This document shows, piece by piece, positions 5,017-5,158 of a stretch of DNA of 5,158 nt (positions are counted from its first letter, which is position 1; each line of letters begins with the position of its first letter). This DNA is from CAYTQK01 sp964439745 (GTDB taxonomy: Bacteria; Desulfobacterota; Desulfobacteria; Desulfobacterales; Desulfosudaceae). A program made the translations under genes and the position numbers. Where the stretch lies: NCBI GenBank assembly GCA_964439745.1, contig CAYTQK010000232.1, positions 1 through 5,158 on the forward strand. The letters run 5' to 3'. The notes under the pieces are model-generated. The model did no database searches. It saw only the letters and a program-made list of their open reading frames with translations, and had not been told where the DNA came from.

Positions 5017-5158
5017 AGATTCCTTTGCCGGGTGGGTTCAATCCTTAACAGCCAGTTGTAATTGACGGCTTCGTTTTAAAATTAGGATGAAACCTTCCCC
5101 CAAACAGGCTTTTAAGACGATTTTTCTTTGGTTGCCATGTCCCCTATCCCCAGAGAGG
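5017..5158. other. Right flank; possible start of a gene running off the window
   Basis: Base composition falls back to that of ordinary intergenic DNA. A plus-strand frame from ATG 5087-5089 stays open to the last base (24 codons, MKPSPKQAFKTIFLWLP...). A TAAAAT hexamer just upstream (5077-5082) resembles a -10 box, but it is too close to the ATG to leave room for a leader, and the only ribosome-site-like bases (AGG, 5084-5086) abut the ATG. On the minus strand ATGGCAACC starts only an 8-codon frame. I cannot support a gene here. Confidence 0.15.

Noticed and set aside
4596..5048. A 150-codon plus-strand frame overlapping the end of gene 3 and reaching past the 3' hairpin
   Set aside because: The part within gene 3 is a frame-shifted reading of the CCG domain (Pro/Ser/Trp-rich), and the rest crosses the hairpin without any protein-like character.
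5054..5090. Promoter and gene start at the right edge of the window
   Set aside because: TAAAAT has no properly spaced -35 (TTGTAA is 15 nt away), would leave no leader before the ATG, and only 24 codons are visible.

Overview
The window looks like a metabolic locus from an anaerobic, fairly GC-rich bacterium. The most likely source is a sulfate-reducing member of the Desulfobacterota (an inference). Two things point there: the type of redox operon (a GlcD-like flavoprotein with HdrD/GlcF-like iron-sulfur proteins) and an ISNCY-type transposase remnant. No rRNA, tRNA or CRISPR array is visible.

Layout. Positions 1-328 are a lower-GC flank with no gene I can support. Positions 329-1066 are a 738-bp, internally deleted insertion sequence. 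It has matching 13-bp ends (12 of 13 identical), an intact transposase start region and a 138-codon N-terminal transposase fragment, but no catalytic domain. Positions 1067-1301 are a densely structured control region. In order it holds a 10-bp palindrome, a promoter-like TTGACA/TAGGGT pair, a strong GC-rich terminator-type hairpin, and a 29-bp inverted repeat with a 44-nt spacer whose right arm ends exactly where the Shine-Dalgarno of the first operon gene begins. Positions 1302-4900 are three co-directional genes. Positions 4901-5158 contain a 14-bp-stem hairpin and then sequence without a convincing gene.

The operon. Gene 1 (340 aa) and gene 3 (384 aa) both carry two N-terminal [4Fe-4S] motifs followed by two cysteine-rich (CCG) domains, as in HdrD and GlcF. 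Gene 2 (458 aa), between them, is an FAD-binding oxidase of the GlcD/lactate dehydrogenase superfamily. The expected arrangement is that gene 2 oxidises an organic substrate on FAD and the iron-sulfur proteins carry the electrons on, to a quinone, an ETF or a membrane partner not present here. None of the three has an evident signal peptide or membrane segment, so a soluble or peripherally bound cytoplasmic complex is likely.

Points that deserve attention: (i) the first CCG domain of gene 3 keeps its fold-type sequence but has lost every expected cysteine; (ii) gene 2 lacks the HxGDGNxH metal motif of classical D-2-hydroxyacid dehydrogenases, so its substrate should not be assumed to be lactate or glycolate; (iii) the long inverted repeat touches the operon's ribosome binding site; (iv) the IS remnant has an inverted repeat that would bury the transposase start codon only in read-through transcripts, as in the known fold-back protection of IS10 and IS50.
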